Positions 1-7,019 of a DNA stretch of 27,572 nt are shown one piece after another (the first letter of the stretch is position 1; each line of letters begins with the position of its first letter). This DNA is from a virus: the IMG/VR virus record IMGVR_UViG_3300034198_010993, positions 1 to 27,572 of that record; one strand, written 5' to 3'. Both the position numbers and the translations under genes were made by a program. Below the pieces are notes generated by a model. That model did not search any database, was not told the origin of the DNA, and saw nothing but the letters and a program-made list of their open reading frames with translations.

Positions 1-1
1 A

Positions 2-25
2 ATCGCCAAAGCCACCGCACCATGA
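2..25 (+). CDS. possible 3' end of an upstream gene (partial)
   Basis: An open frame enters from the left edge, reads IAKATAP and stops at TGA 23-25, overlapping the ATG at 22 as ATGA. The next two gene junctions have the same ATGA overlap, which is the only reason to call it. Seven codons are too few to say more. Confidence 0.25.
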   Translation: MAKATAP

Positions 26-246
26 GCCATCGAGTTCCTAGGCGAATCGTCGAACGTAACCGCAGTTTGTATTTCAACAGACTGGAGCAAGCCTCCACCG
101 AGTATTGGTATCTGAAGAACGCCGACTGCCGTGGCTGGATCTCCAAGATCAACGGCAAGTGGAAGATGGGCGGCTACCACCGCCTCACCAAGCACCCCAA
201 CAAACTGAAGCACCACAACCTAACCCAACTCACCTTTGACTTATGA
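22..246 (+). CDS. small basic hypothetical protein (74 aa)
   Basis: A 74-residue protein rich in Lys, Arg, Tyr and Trp, with the segment EYWYLKNADCRGWISKINGK in the middle. No known domain is recognised and there is no signal peptide or membrane segment. Its stop TGA (244-246) overlaps the ATG of the next gene (243) as ATGA, the usual sign of translational coupling in phage operons. This supports it over the leftward frame on the other strand. The start ATG 22 itself overlaps a probable upstream stop. Function unknown; a small early or accessory phage protein is a reasonable guess. Confidence 0.7.
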   Translation: MSHRVPRRIVERNRSLYFNRLEQASTEYWYLKNADCRGWISKINGKWKMGGYHRLTKHPNKLKHHNLTQLTFDL

Positions 247-509
247 GCACCGAGAACGATTGGATTAAGACCGAATGGTTCTGCCCCCTGTGCGGAAAGC
301 CGCACGTTTGGAAAGAAGATACTGGTGGTGGCGACTATTATGTGGGCGAGCACCACATCTGCGTTGTCTGCGGGGCTGGGTTTTACCTCCCCGACAAGCC
401 CGAGAAGTTCCAAGAGCTCTACTACTCCAACGGACAGCCCAGCATCGGCACCACAAGCTACCTGCGCCTCATGCACATCGTCAACAACCCAACCCCACCA
501 ACACCATGA
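243..509 (+). CDS. zinc-ribbon small protein (88 aa)
   Basis: An 88-residue protein with two CxxC knuckles, CPLC at about residues 14-17 and CVVC at about 40-43. They are separated by a loop containing KPHVWKED and GEHHIC, which fits a treble-clef or zinc-ribbon fold binding one Zn ion. The C-terminus is a Pro/Thr tail. It is joined to both neighbours by ATGA overlaps (starts at 243 and 506), so it is probably made from one coupled message with them. Such proteins in phages may bind nucleic acid or a host protein; nothing here shows which. Confidence 0.75.
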   Translation: MSTENDWIKTEWFCPLCGKPHVWKEDTGGGDYYVGEHHICVVCGAGFYLPDKPEKFQELYYSNGQPSIGTTSYLRLMHIVNNPTPPTP

Positions 510-676
510 CAACCGAAGAATACGACATCCTAACCCGACCCTACCTCGAACGCATGGCACGCCAAACCCAGCTCCGGAACGAGCGAGAGTGGAGCTACGC
601 CATCCTCACTGCCCTGTTCCTCTGCATCTTTGCAGCCGCGTTCTGTTTAACCCTGTCATTTCTACTCAACTACTAA
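506..676 (+). CDS. single-span membrane protein (56 aa)
   Basis: A 56-residue protein. About 30 polar, Arg/Glu-rich residues (MTTEEYDILTRPYLERMARQ onward) are followed by a single hydrophobic helix at about residues 31-54 and an Asn-Tyr end. The ATG at 506 overlaps the stop of the zinc-ribbon gene (507-509). It shares DNA with longer spurious frames; the coupled start and clean membrane topology decide for this one. The expected topology is N-terminus in the cytoplasm with a C-terminal anchor. It could be a small inner-membrane effector or holin-like protein, but it lies far from any lysis gene. Confidence 0.65.
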   Translation: MTTEEYDILTRPYLERMARQTQLRNEREWSYAILTALFLCIFAAAFCLTLSFLLNY

Positions 677-681
677 CACCT

Positions 682-1218
682 ATGACCACCGCAACCAAAG
701 TCAAGCCGCCCACCCGATCCCAGATCATCAATCAACTCCTACCCATCCGCAGGGAGCAGCTAAAGAAAGAGTGGGACGACGCCAAGGCCGAATACAAGGT
801 GGCCGAGGAAGCCTTTGAGGCTCTCGCCACCGATTGGATCAAAGCAAACCCAAGCGTCTGGACTCCCTTTATATCGGTCGATTCCTATTACTCTGGAATG
901 AGTATCAGTTGCTTCCTCGTTAACGAGAAGGATCACGCCACTGGGTCAGGTACCACGATGATGCCGCCCCACCTCTTGGCTGAGTACAACAAGCTGGAAG
1001 ACATAGAGAAGAAGCACCACAAGATGCTTAACCCCAATCACTTGAGCGATCACAGCATTAGGAAGATGATCCGAGAAGAGCTCGATGCACTCGACCCTAA
1101 GTCAGTCATCGACAACACCGCACCTACCGAAGAGATGCCTGTAGTGAAAGAGTACTTGGAGCAGTTCATGGCAACCCTCACCAAGGTATCTAAAGCTCGT
1201 GCTCGTCTAGCCGCTTAA
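682..1218 (+). CDS. hypothetical protein, helical (178 aa)
   Basis: A 178-residue protein starting at ATG 682, five bases after the previous stop. Residues 1-55 (MTTATKVKPPTRSQIINQLL onward) are predicted strongly helical with Lys/Glu heptads, suggesting a coiled coil. A central segment has aromatic and Ser/Gly content (VDSYYSGMSISCFLVNEKD), and the C-terminal half is again helical. No catalytic motif is visible. It sits directly upstream of the DUF3150-like/MoxR/VWA module with a 19-base gap, so it may be cotranscribed with it. Function unknown. Confidence 0.75.
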   Translation: MTTATKVKPPTRSQIINQLLPIRREQLKKEWDDAKAEYKVAEEAFEALATDWIKANPSVWTPFISVDSYYSGMSISCFLVNEKDHATGSGTTMMPPHLLAEYNKLEDIEKKHHKMLNPNHLSDHSIRKMIREELDALDPKSVIDNTAPTEEMPVVKEYLEQFMATLTKVSKARARLAA

Positions 1219-1237
1219 ACAATCAACCCTATCATAT

Positions 1238-2377
1238 ATGAACGCACTCATTACACCCGACGAACTAGCCAGCCGAGTATGCTCCGGCGGCATCCTCTAC
1301 TCCATCACGCTGGGTCGCTTCGGCACCGAGAAGTTGGATAAGCAAGCCAGTGCCAAGGCGAGAGCCGACGCTGGCATCACCGACAAGAAGTCAGCTCGGG
1401 TTTACAAAACCCTCGTCAACGCTCAAGTGATCGAGATGATCAAGAAGCTGGATGCCTACATCCGAACAATCCCCAAGAAGTACGGAGCCCCTTGGGGTCC
1501 GAACATCTGGTTCATCCCTGCCTCCAGGTACATCGAGCTGACTCGTGAGATCAAAGTCAAGCTGGACGAGCGCAACGAGTTAGTTAAGAGAGTAGCCGAC
1601 GAGTATAACATTGCCCGTGAGGAGGCTAAGACCCGCTTGGGCACTATGTTCGACGACGCCGACTTTCCTCCAGTGACTCAAGTGGTCAGCAAGTTCACGC
1701 AGGAGACTCGCACCGCACAGATCACCTCACCGAATGGGTCGATGCTCGGAGTCTTCGGAGACATCGCCTCGGCAGTCATGTCGGATGTGCAGGAGACCTT
1801 CAACGATCAGATCGGTTCGATGGTTCCCTACATCAAGGAAGTCTTGCTCACGCCGTTGGTCGCCATGTCTTCCAGCTTGCAGAATGAGAACGCCATCTAT
1901 CGGGACACCCTATTCACCAACGTGTGGGATGCTTCCGAGCAGGCTAGGGGACTCAATGTTGTGCAGGACGAGGAGATCCTCGGAGCGATCAACGAGATCG
2001 ACAACTGCCTACGCCGTCAGCCTGAGACTTGTAGGGAGAGCAAGACTGCTCGCTCTATGGTCGCCGCTGATTGCGGACGCATCATCGAGCACCTCGGCGG
2101 CACGATCCCTGCACCAGCACCGGACAGCAAGAAGGTGAAGGTCGAGGAGACTCCCGAGCCTGTTACCCTGTTACCCGATCCCCCTGCGGTCATTCAGCTC
2201 GATGAGAAGATCTTTGATTCTCCTCGTAGCTGGGCAAACCCCTCCACGATCTTTAAAGCCGAAGAGATCAACGAGCCTACTGATGAGCAGATCCACTCGG
2301 TAGCTGATGCAGCCCCCTCAGTAGAAGTAGAAGCCGACGCATCTGGTGAGGACATCCTCGCCAAGCTCGGCTGGTAG
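1238..2377 (+). CDS. DUF3150-like protein of MoxR/VWA module (379 aa)
   Basis: A 379-residue soluble protein placed immediately before a MoxR-type ATPase and a metallopeptidase-VWA protein. In phages and plasmids that position is commonly filled by DUF3150 proteins. The fit is supported by an N-terminal helical part with many Lys/Ala, then PWGPNIWFIPASRYIELT at about residues 87-104, and a long helix ending RLGTMFDDADFPP. Residues after about 285 are Pro/Glu/Val-rich and look like a flexible tail, ending in an acidic helix EDILAKLGW. The family assignment comes from pattern and context, not a search. Presumed role: partner or substrate adaptor of the ATPase. Its stop TAG overlaps a putative promoter motif. 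Confidence 0.65.
   Translation: MNALITPDELASRVCSGGILYSITLGRFGTEKLDKQASAKARADAGITDKKSARVYKTLVNAQVIEMIKKLDAYIRTIPKKYGAPWGPNIWFIPASRYIELTREIKVKLDERNELVKRVADEYNIAREEAKTRLGTMFDDADFPPVTQVVSKFTQETRTAQITSPNGSMLGVFGDIASAVMSDVQETFNDQIGSMVPYIKEVLLTPLVAMSSSLQNENAIYRDTLFTNVWDASEQARGLNVVQDEEILGAINEIDNCLRRQPETCRESKTARSMVAADCGRIIEHLGGTIPAPAPDSKKVKVEETPEPVTLLPDPPAVIQLDEKIFDSPRSWANPSTIFKAEEINEPTDEQIHSVADAAPSVEVEADASGEDILAKLGW
2159..2189 (+). repeat. degenerate 8-bp-period CCCTG repeat
   Basis: The stretch reads as CCTGTT, ACCCTGTT, ACCCGATC, CCCCTGCG, an 8-base period with the CCCTG core. It encodes the Val-Thr-Leu-Leu-Pro tail of the DUF3150-like protein. It is one of five such tracts in the window (others at 5354, 13111, 13421, 18955), and one of the weaker ones. 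Confidence 0.45.
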
Positions 2378-2400
2378 GTATCACACACCACAACAACAAT
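2376..2400 (+). promoter_or_regulatory. AGGTATC motif, candidate promoter or operator
   Basis: AGGTATCACACACCACAACA resembles the motif at 7231-7255 (AGGTATCATATACAACAACA). It begins inside the TAG stop of the preceding gene and lies 79 bases ahead of the MoxR-like start, in a 77-base non-coding gap. This is the more diverged copy: T to C at two sites in the TATAC core. Confidence 0.45.
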
Positions 2401-2435
2401 TCAGTCAGTAATCATCAACCAAACAAGTCAGTCCA

Positions 2436-2448
2436 ACCCTTAAACAAC
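2436..2448 (+). promoter_or_regulatory. AACCCTTAAACAA leader ahead of start
   Basis: The 13-base sequence AACCCTTAAACAA occurs identically before the starts at 2455, 4978 and 5812. No purine-rich Shine-Dalgarno sequence is present here. Likely an A/C-rich translation-initiation leader or part of a transcript 5' region. Confidence 0.45.
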
Positions 2449-2454
2449 ACCATT

Positions 2455-3474
2455 ATGACAACCATCGAAGCAACCCCATCTCAGCTCACCTCCGTCCTCA
2501 AAGATTGCCACGCCGCAGGGCTTAGGCCGTTCATTCAGGGTCAGCCTGGAGTTGGCAAGTCCGCCGTCGTCGCCGAGTACGCTCGCAGCATTGGCGCAGA
2601 GTTCATCGACGCCCGTCTCGCCTACTACGCCCCGCAGGACGTACAGGGTTTCCCCTACCTCCACACCGACCCCGAGTCCGGCGAGAAGTCCATGCGCTTC
2701 TCCAAGCCAGCCTTCTGGCCTCAGACCGCCAACCCCGTCATCGGTCTTGAGGAGTTCAACTGCGCCACTCGCCCGGTGCAGAACGTCGCCCTTCAGCTTC
2801 TCAACGACAACCGAGTCGGCGAGCACGAGCTGCCCAAGGACGCCTTCGTCTGCCTCCTCGGTAACCGCGCCGAGGATCGTGTCAACATCGAGAAGCTCAG
2901 CTCCGCTGTGGTCAATCGTATCGTCAACATCCGAGTCAAGCTCGACCTCAACGACTGGGTCAAGTGGGGACAGAACAACGGCATTGACTCTCTAGTCACC
3001 GCCTTCATCCGCTTCCGCCCCGACCTCTTGACCACCTTCAATGGTGCCAAGTGGGACGGCGTCAGCAACTTCGCCAGCCCCCGTACTTGGGAGAAGGCGA
3101 GCAAGATTGTGGAGACCAGCAGCAACCGCCATGTGCGTCACTTGTTGCTAGAGGGCGTGCTCGGTCAGTCCGCTGCCGCTGAGTTCCTCGGCTTCCTCGG
3201 CGTGTACGAGAAGCTCCCCGACCTCGATGCGGTGCTGCTCAACCCAACTGGGTCGGATGTGCCGACCGATCCTTCCACGATCTACGCAACCTGCGCTGGT
3301 CTGGCTAAGCGTGTGAAGCCCGCCACGATGGGTGCCTTCACCACGTACATCGACCGCATGAGCAAGGAGTTCGGCGTGTTTGCCATCAAGACGGCAGTCA
3401 CCTCCAACAAGAAGCTCTGCGCTACCCCAGCGTTCACCACCTGGGTTACCGACAATCAGGACGTGTTCGCCTAA
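2455..3474 (+). CDS. MoxR/CobS-like AAA+ ATPase
   Basis: A 339-residue AAA+ ATPase. Walker A is GQPGVGKS at residues 29-36. The Walker B region is VIGLEEFN at 95-102, where the usual Asp-Glu is Glu-Glu, a conservative variant. Sensor 1 is LLGNRAED with the Asn at 137. The segment RLAYYAPQDVQGFPY matches the MoxR/CobS-type loop after strand 2. It is followed, after a 59-residue ORF, by a protein with HExxH and VWA domains and preceded by a DUF3150-like protein. MoxR ATPases and their VWA partners work as chaperone-like pairs in metal insertion or complex remodelling. The phage target is unknown. Start ATG 2455 follows an AACCCTTAAACAA leader. Confidence 0.9.
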   Translation: MTTIEATPSQLTSVLKDCHAAGLRPFIQGQPGVGKSAVVAEYARSIGAEFIDARLAYYAPQDVQGFPYLHTDPESGEKSMRFSKPAFWPQTANPVIGLEEFNCATRPVQNVALQLLNDNRVGEHELPKDAFVCLLGNRAEDRVNIEKLSSAVVNRIVNIRVKLDLNDWVKWGQNNGIDSLVTAFIRFRPDLLTTFNGAKWDGVSNFASPRTWEKASKIVETSSNRHVRHLLLEGVLGQSAAAEFLGFLGVYEKLPDLDAVLLNPTGSDVPTDPSTIYATCAGLAKRVKPATMGAFTTYIDRMSKEFGVFAIKTAVTSNKKLCATPAFTTWVTDNQDVFA

Positions 3475-3478
3475 GACC

Positions 3479-3658
3479 ATGTTCCGAGTAGAGGAAGACG
3501 TACACCTATACGTCCCAATATACCGAGTAGTTCAGTACGTACCAAGTGGACTCAAGTACCGAGACTCCACTTGGTACGACTGGGCACGAGCCGATGCTCG
3601 CTGCCAGTTATTAAACAGCGCAATCAAACGACTCACTAACAACGCAACCAATAAATAA
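3479..3658 (+). CDS. small hypothetical protein (59 aa)
   Basis: A 59-residue protein starting at ATG 3479, four bases after the ATPase stop. It is Tyr/Val/Arg-rich (HLYVPIYRVVQYVPSGLKYR) followed by an amphipathic helix (WARADARCQLLNSAIKRL). No known domain. Its placement between the ATPase and the VWA gene, with tight spacing, suggests it is translated as part of this module. It may equally be an unrelated small phage protein. Confidence 0.6.
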   Translation: MFRVEEDVHLYVPIYRVVQYVPSGLKYRDSTWYDWARADARCQLLNSAIKRLTNNATNK

Positions 3659-3670
3659 ACATCCAACTAT

Positions 3671-4957
3671 ATGTCCGAAGCATCCGATAAAGTGGCGCAA
3701 GCCACGACCACCATTGTTCTCGACCACCCCTTCTTCGCCAGCCTTCTGCTCAGCATGAAGCGCATCGAAGACCCCTCCGTCGATACGGCCTGCACCAACG
3801 GCGTCATCATCAAGTACAACCCCGACTTCATCAACTCTCTCAGCGTCGGACAAGTTGCTGGCTTGCTCGTCCACGAGGTTCTCCACCCTGCGCTAGGTCA
3901 CCTCACTAGGTTGCCCCGCGACAAGGAAGGTAACATCGCTGGCGACTACGCCATCAACAACTTCATGGATAACTACAACCAGTCCGCTGGTTCCCGTAAG
4001 TTGGATTTGCCTGACGGCGGTTGCATCGACCACGAGTTCGACCCCCTATCATGTGAGCAAATCCTCGCTGAGCTGCGCCGTCGCCAGCCACCTCAGCCTC
4101 CCGAGCCACCCAAGGGTCCAGAGCCTCAGCCTGGCACACCTGAACCTCAGGAGGGCGAGGGTGGGGGAGACGGCGAACCGCAGCCTCAAAATGGCGGCAA
4201 GCCACAGAAGCCCAGCGGCAACGAGGGCAAGCCAGATCAGCGCACTCGTGAGCAGGGCGCATGGGGCGAGTTCGAGGATCAAGCTGGCGGCGAGAACGGC
4301 GAGACACCTGACGAGATGAACTCCGAGTGGGAGCGTCGTGTGATCCAAGCCGCTACCGCTGCCAAGATGCAGGGCACGATCCCCGCCTGCATCGAGGCTC
4401 TCATCGACGAGATGGTCAACCCCAAGGTTCCTTGGCAGCAGGTTCTCGAACGCTTCGTCGATCAGACCTCGGCCAACGACTACTCTTGGAATCGTCCCGA
4501 TCGTCGCTTCCTTCCGGACGACATCGTACTCCCCGATCTCCAAGACGAGACGCTGGGCGAGATCGTCATCGCTCTCGATACCTCTGGCTCCATCTACGGA
4601 GTGCCCAAGGTTGTCGGTGCGTTCCAGAACGAGGTCAATAACCTCATCACCCGATGCAAGCCTACCAAGGTTACCATCATTCAGTGCGACTCCCGAGTCA
4701 CCGATGTGCAGGAGTATCACGAGGGTGAGCTGGTCGAGCTCAAGCTCAAGGGCGGTGGCGGCACTTGCTTCGAGCCAGTAGGCGAGGAGATCCGCAAGCG
4801 TAACATCGACCCTCGTGTCTGCATCTATCTCACCGATCTGTACGGCAGCTTCCCCGAGGTTGCTTGGGACTTCCCTACCATCTGGTGTGTGTACGGCAAC
4901 GAGTCCGGCGTGGCTCCCTTCGGCGAGACCATCCACATCGCGGAGGACGGCGAGTAA
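3671..4957 (+). CDS. metallopeptidase-like/VWA protein, MoxR partner
   Basis: A 428-residue two-domain protein. The N-terminal domain (about 1-135) carries HEVLHPALGH at residues 68-77, an HExxHxxxxH zinc-binding pattern seen in the N-terminal metallopeptidase-like domain of DUF2201-type VWA proteins. Residues about 136-210 are a Pro/Gln/Glu/Gly linker. The C-terminal VWA domain has the MIDAS motif DTSGS at 303-307, a Gly-rich GGGGTCFEP near 361, and the third metal site Asp at about 389 (TDLYGS). The layout matches partners of MoxR ATPases and recalls CobT. The zinc site looks intact, so real proteolytic activity is possible. Start ATG 3671, no Shine-Dalgarno. Confidence 0.88.
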   Translation: MSEASDKVAQATTTIVLDHPFFASLLLSMKRIEDPSVDTACTNGVIIKYNPDFINSLSVGQVAGLLVHEVLHPALGHLTRLPRDKEGNIAGDYAINNFMDNYNQSAGSRKLDLPDGGCIDHEFDPLSCEQILAELRRRQPPQPPEPPKGPEPQPGTPEPQEGEGGGDGEPQPQNGGKPQKPSGNEGKPDQRTREQGAWGEFEDQAGGENGETPDEMNSEWERRVIQAATAAKMQGTIPACIEALIDEMVNPKVPWQQVLERFVDQTSANDYSWNRPDRRFLPDDIVLPDLQDETLGEIVIALDTSGSIYGVPKVVGAFQNEVNNLITRCKPTKVTIIQCDSRVTDVQEYHEGELVELKLKGGGGTCFEPVGEEIRKRNIDPRVCIYLTDLYGSFPEVAWDFPTIWCVYGNESGVAPFGETIHIAEDGE

Positions 4958-4964
4958 CACAATC

Positions 4965-4977
4965 AACCCTTAAACAA
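4965..4977 (+). promoter_or_regulatory. AACCCTTAAACAA leader ahead of start
   Basis: Exact copy of the 13-base leader also at 2436 and 5798. Here it abuts the ATG at 4978 directly. It lies in the 20-base gap after the VWA gene, so a separate promoter is less likely than a translation leader. Confidence 0.45.
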
Positions 4978-5589
4978 ATGAAACGTAAACGATACTCATC
5001 AGCAAGTAAACTCGGTAAGGCTTGGCTCGACCGAGAGATCAAGTCGGAGTCAATGGCCGGACGCTGCGGAGCGTACCTGCTAGTCGCCGACCCCAACACC
5101 CTCTGGAATGGCGAGAAGCGTCTAGTACTGGTTCGCCGTCACAAGACGCTCAACCTAGTTATGGCTTCCCGCCACGGGACTCTATCGCTGGGTAAAGCCG
5201 CCCTTGAAGCAGTAGACAAGTCCCTGCACATACCGGAGAAGTGCGATACCCGCTGGGACTACAAGAACAACCAAGTCATTAAAAGTAACGTCGTACCCCG
5301 CAAGGTGCCCGTTCCCTTCACTTACTTGGACGACTTGGATGATGAAGCTCTGTCATCCTGTGACCTTGCGACCCTGCAACCCTTAGCCCTGCAATCCTGC
5401 AAACCAACGCTCGATCGCCTGATCAAATGCTTCCGTTCCAAGTCCCACCAAGACTGGACGCACCGCAACGCAGTGAAGGAGTGGGAGCTTGAGCGTGAGT
5501 CTCTCGCAGCCGTAGGTCTGGAAATCCCCAAGTCCTACGAAGATCGGAAACTAGTAGCCCTTGCAACACGCAGACTTCAACCCAACTAA
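4978..5589 (+). CDS. hypothetical protein (203 aa)
   Basis: A 203-residue basic protein starting at ATG 4978, chosen because the conserved leader ends there; upstream in-frame codons fall inside the VWA gene. The N-terminus is Lys/Arg/Ser-rich. The middle contains a strand-rich segment (RLVLVRRHKTLNLVMASR), and the C-terminal half is helical. Residues 126-142 are encoded by a CCCTG repeat tract and read CDLATLQPLALQSCKPT, probably an inserted segment. No known domain. It lies 20 bases after the VWA gene and 4 bases before the next gene. Confidence 0.72.
   Translation: MKRKRYSSASKLGKAWLDREIKSESMAGRCGAYLLVADPNTLWNGEKRLVLVRRHKTLNLVMASRHGTLSLGKAALEAVDKSLHIPEKCDTRWDYKNNQVIKSNVVPRKVPVPFTYLDDLDDEALSSCDLATLQPLALQSCKPTLDRLIKCFRSKSHQDWTHRNAVKEWELERESLAAVGLEIPKSYEDRKLVALATRRLQPN
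5354..5402 (+). repeat. 8-bp-period CCCTG repeat tract
   Basis: The tract divides into ATCCTGTG, ACCTTGCG, ACCCTGCA, ACCCTTAG, CCCTGCA and ATCCTGCA: six near-repeats of an 8-base unit with one 1-base deletion. It is read in frame as part of the 203-residue protein. It has the same orientation as the other four tracts. Confidence 0.65.
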
Positions 5590-5593
5590 CCCC

Positions 5594-5791
5594 ATGCCAA
5601 AGCTAAGACCTAAGAAAGAGGGACCCCATAAGTACGTCGCTTATGCGTCCATAATCACAACCATGCGTTTGGAGTTTACAGCCTCCTCCATGAAGCAAGC
5701 TCGTCAGATTGTCGAAAACTCTGATGGCTTCGAGTGGATCGCTTCCAATGATGGATACTGGGAGGAAGGCTCCATCGAAGAACAACCTTAA
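5594..5791 (+). CDS. small hypothetical protein (65 aa)
   Basis: A 65-residue protein from ATG 5594, four bases after the preceding stop. The basic N-terminus (MPKLRPKKEGPHKYVAYASI) is followed by a helix and an acidic end (GYWEEGSIEEQP). It resembles a small single-domain alpha/beta fold, but no family is recognised. An earlier in-frame ATG at 5561 would overlap the upstream gene by 29 bases and add a non-conserved-looking tail, so the internal ATG is preferred. Confidence 0.65.
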   Translation: MPKLRPKKEGPHKYVAYASIITTMRLEFTASSMKQARQIVENSDGFEWIASNDGYWEEGSIEEQP

Positions 5792-5797
5792 TCAACT

Positions 5798-5810
5798 AAC
5801 CCTTAAACAA
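5798..5810 (+). promoter_or_regulatory. AACCCTTAAACAA leader ahead of start
   Basis: Third exact copy of the 13-base leader, one base before the ATG at 5812. The 20-base intergenic gap holds nothing else. Confidence 0.45.
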
Positions 5811-5811
5811 T

Positions 5812-6591
5812 ATGATCGCCTACCCACCAAAACCTAAGAGCACCTACAACCAAGAGTACCACGAACGAAAGTGGAATGAAGTTAAAGAAAGCATCGACGA
5901 ATCGATGTTTGAACTTGAGACCCTGCGGGAAGACCTCGGGGATCAGTTCTTCAACGCCATCCTGAAGAACCGCAGCAAGGTACTAGCCGTTATTAACCAG
6001 CGTAAATATCTACGCGATGTCGGACGCCTCAGTAAAACCGCTGAGTGTGAGCGACCCAAGTACTTCGACGTGATCCAGAAGATCAATAAGAAGCTCCCCG
6101 AGCGAATCCAGATGCACAAGAATCAAGTGCTCTCTCGGATCAAGGACTGCATCGAGGATGTCCTCAAAGTATCCGAGATCTGGAACACCTCGATCACTCG
6201 GGACGATCTGCGACCATACGACATCACCGCCCTCTGCGAGGTGCGATCTGGCTGGAGAAGCAATCGCACCGATTGCATTGCCAACCTTCCCTTTAACTGG
6301 CTCCACACGCCAGCCTCCAAGGTGATGAAGGCTTTCGATAATAAGTTCTTTGCTATCGAGTGCCGACGTGAAGTCGCCCTAGATCAAGGCGACATCCAGA
6401 TGTACTGGGTTAACCGCAAGGTGCGAACTGCTAAGGTTGGCTTCAAGCCAGCCGAGGTCGGCTACGCAGCCATCAACGCCAACGAGTTCACTGGATGGGG
6501 CGAGACCCCCGAGCTCGCCGTCAAGTCCTTGAAGAGGGACATCGCCAAAGCCGCCAAGGCTCGTCTGCTGGAGAGCCTCAAGCGGTCTTAA
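5812..6591 (+). CDS. hypothetical protein, helical (259 aa)
   Basis: A 259-residue protein. Residues about 15-130 are Lys/Glu-rich helices (for example ESIDESMFELETLREDLGDQ) and probably form coiled coils. The remainder is mixed, with SGWRSNRTDCIANLPFNWL and the C-terminal FTGWGETPELAVKSLKRDI, which looks like a short alpha/beta tail. No catalytic residues stand out. It follows the leader at 5798 and precedes the next gene by 13 bases. Function unknown. Length, codon usage and intact frame support it strongly as a gene. Confidence 0.78.
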   Translation: MIAYPPKPKSTYNQEYHERKWNEVKESIDESMFELETLREDLGDQFFNAILKNRSKVLAVINQRKYLRDVGRLSKTAECERPKYFDVIQKINKKLPERIQMHKNQVLSRIKDCIEDVLKVSEIWNTSITRDDLRPYDITALCEVRSGWRSNRTDCIANLPFNWLHTPASKVMKAFDNKFFAIECRREVALDQGDIQMYWVNRKVRTAKVGFKPAEVGYAAINANEFTGWGETPELAVKSLKRDIAKAAKARLLESLKRS

Positions 6592-6604
6592 CCAAACACC
6601 TATC

Positions 6605-7015
6605 ATGACAACGCAACAAATACACGACAACCCCGACCTAGCCAAAGCCGTCCACGAGACCGCCACCCAGAAGCTGAACGATCCCGAGTGGGAGCCGTTT
6701 CCCATCGACCTTGTCGGTGGTGACCTTGAACTAGGTCAACGCGCCTTCGAGGTACTTCAGACGCTCGGCTACGCCAAGGAACCCTCGGGAGTTAACTGGC
6801 CTGAGGTGCTTGAGACTCTCGGCTACGCCAAGGAACCCTCGGGAGTTAACTGGCCTGAGGGGATGGGGATGTCTACCGAGCCTCATTACGACACTTACTA
6901 CGACGACCTCATTCACCCCCGAGCCAAGGAGCACCTTATCAAGTACGGCAAAGATTACGTCGAGTGCCTCGAAGCATTCATGAGATTAACCAACCAACCC
7001 ATCAACCGCTTATAA
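6605..7015 (+). CDS. hypothetical acidic protein with tandem repeat
   Basis: A 136-residue acidic protein with two adjacent copies of an 18-residue unit at residues 49-84, EVLxTLGYAKEPSGVNWP, followed by EGMGM. The copies differ only by Gln/Glu at the protein level and are nearly identical in DNA, so the duplication is recent. The N-terminus has a short helix (DNPDLAKAVHETATQKLNDP), and the C-terminus a helix ending MRLTNQPINRL. The unit resembles part of a Phe/Tyr-rich small phage domain, but no family is recognised. Starts at ATG 6605 after the leader ACCTATC. Confidence 0.7.
   Translation: MTTQQIHDNPDLAKAVHETATQKLNDPEWEPFPIDLVGGDLELGQRAFEVLQTLGYAKEPSGVNWPEVLETLGYAKEPSGVNWPEGMGMSTEPHYDTYYDDLIHPRAKEHLIKYGKDYVECLEAFMRLTNQPINRL
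6749..6856 (+). repeat. tandem duplication, 2 x 54 bp
   Basis: Units 6749-6802 and 6803-6856 are nearly identical; from CTCGGCTACG onward (6764 and 6818) they match without difference for over 40 bases. The period is 18 codons, so the frame is kept. Confidence 0.92.
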
Positions 7016-7019
7016 CACT

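Noticed and set aside
174-560. Leftward 128-residue frame over the first small genes
   Set aside because: Composition is Val/Gly/Trp-rich as in shadow frames, and the plus-strand genes are linked by ATGA overlaps.
275-676. Long plus frames across the zinc-ribbon gene (from 275 and 325)
   Set aside because: Only their 3' parts are real: the frame from 275 ends in the 56-residue membrane protein (506-676) and that from 325 in the 178-residue protein (682-1218). Upstream parts are shadow sequence.
2552-2995. Ser/Thr/Pro-rich plus frame inside the MoxR gene
   Set aside because: Low complexity and alternative register of a conserved ATPase; no start context.
4049-4966. Leftward 305-residue frame opposite the VWA gene
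   Set aside because: Leu/Ala-rich mirror of a gene with intact HExxH and MIDAS motifs; no motif of its own.
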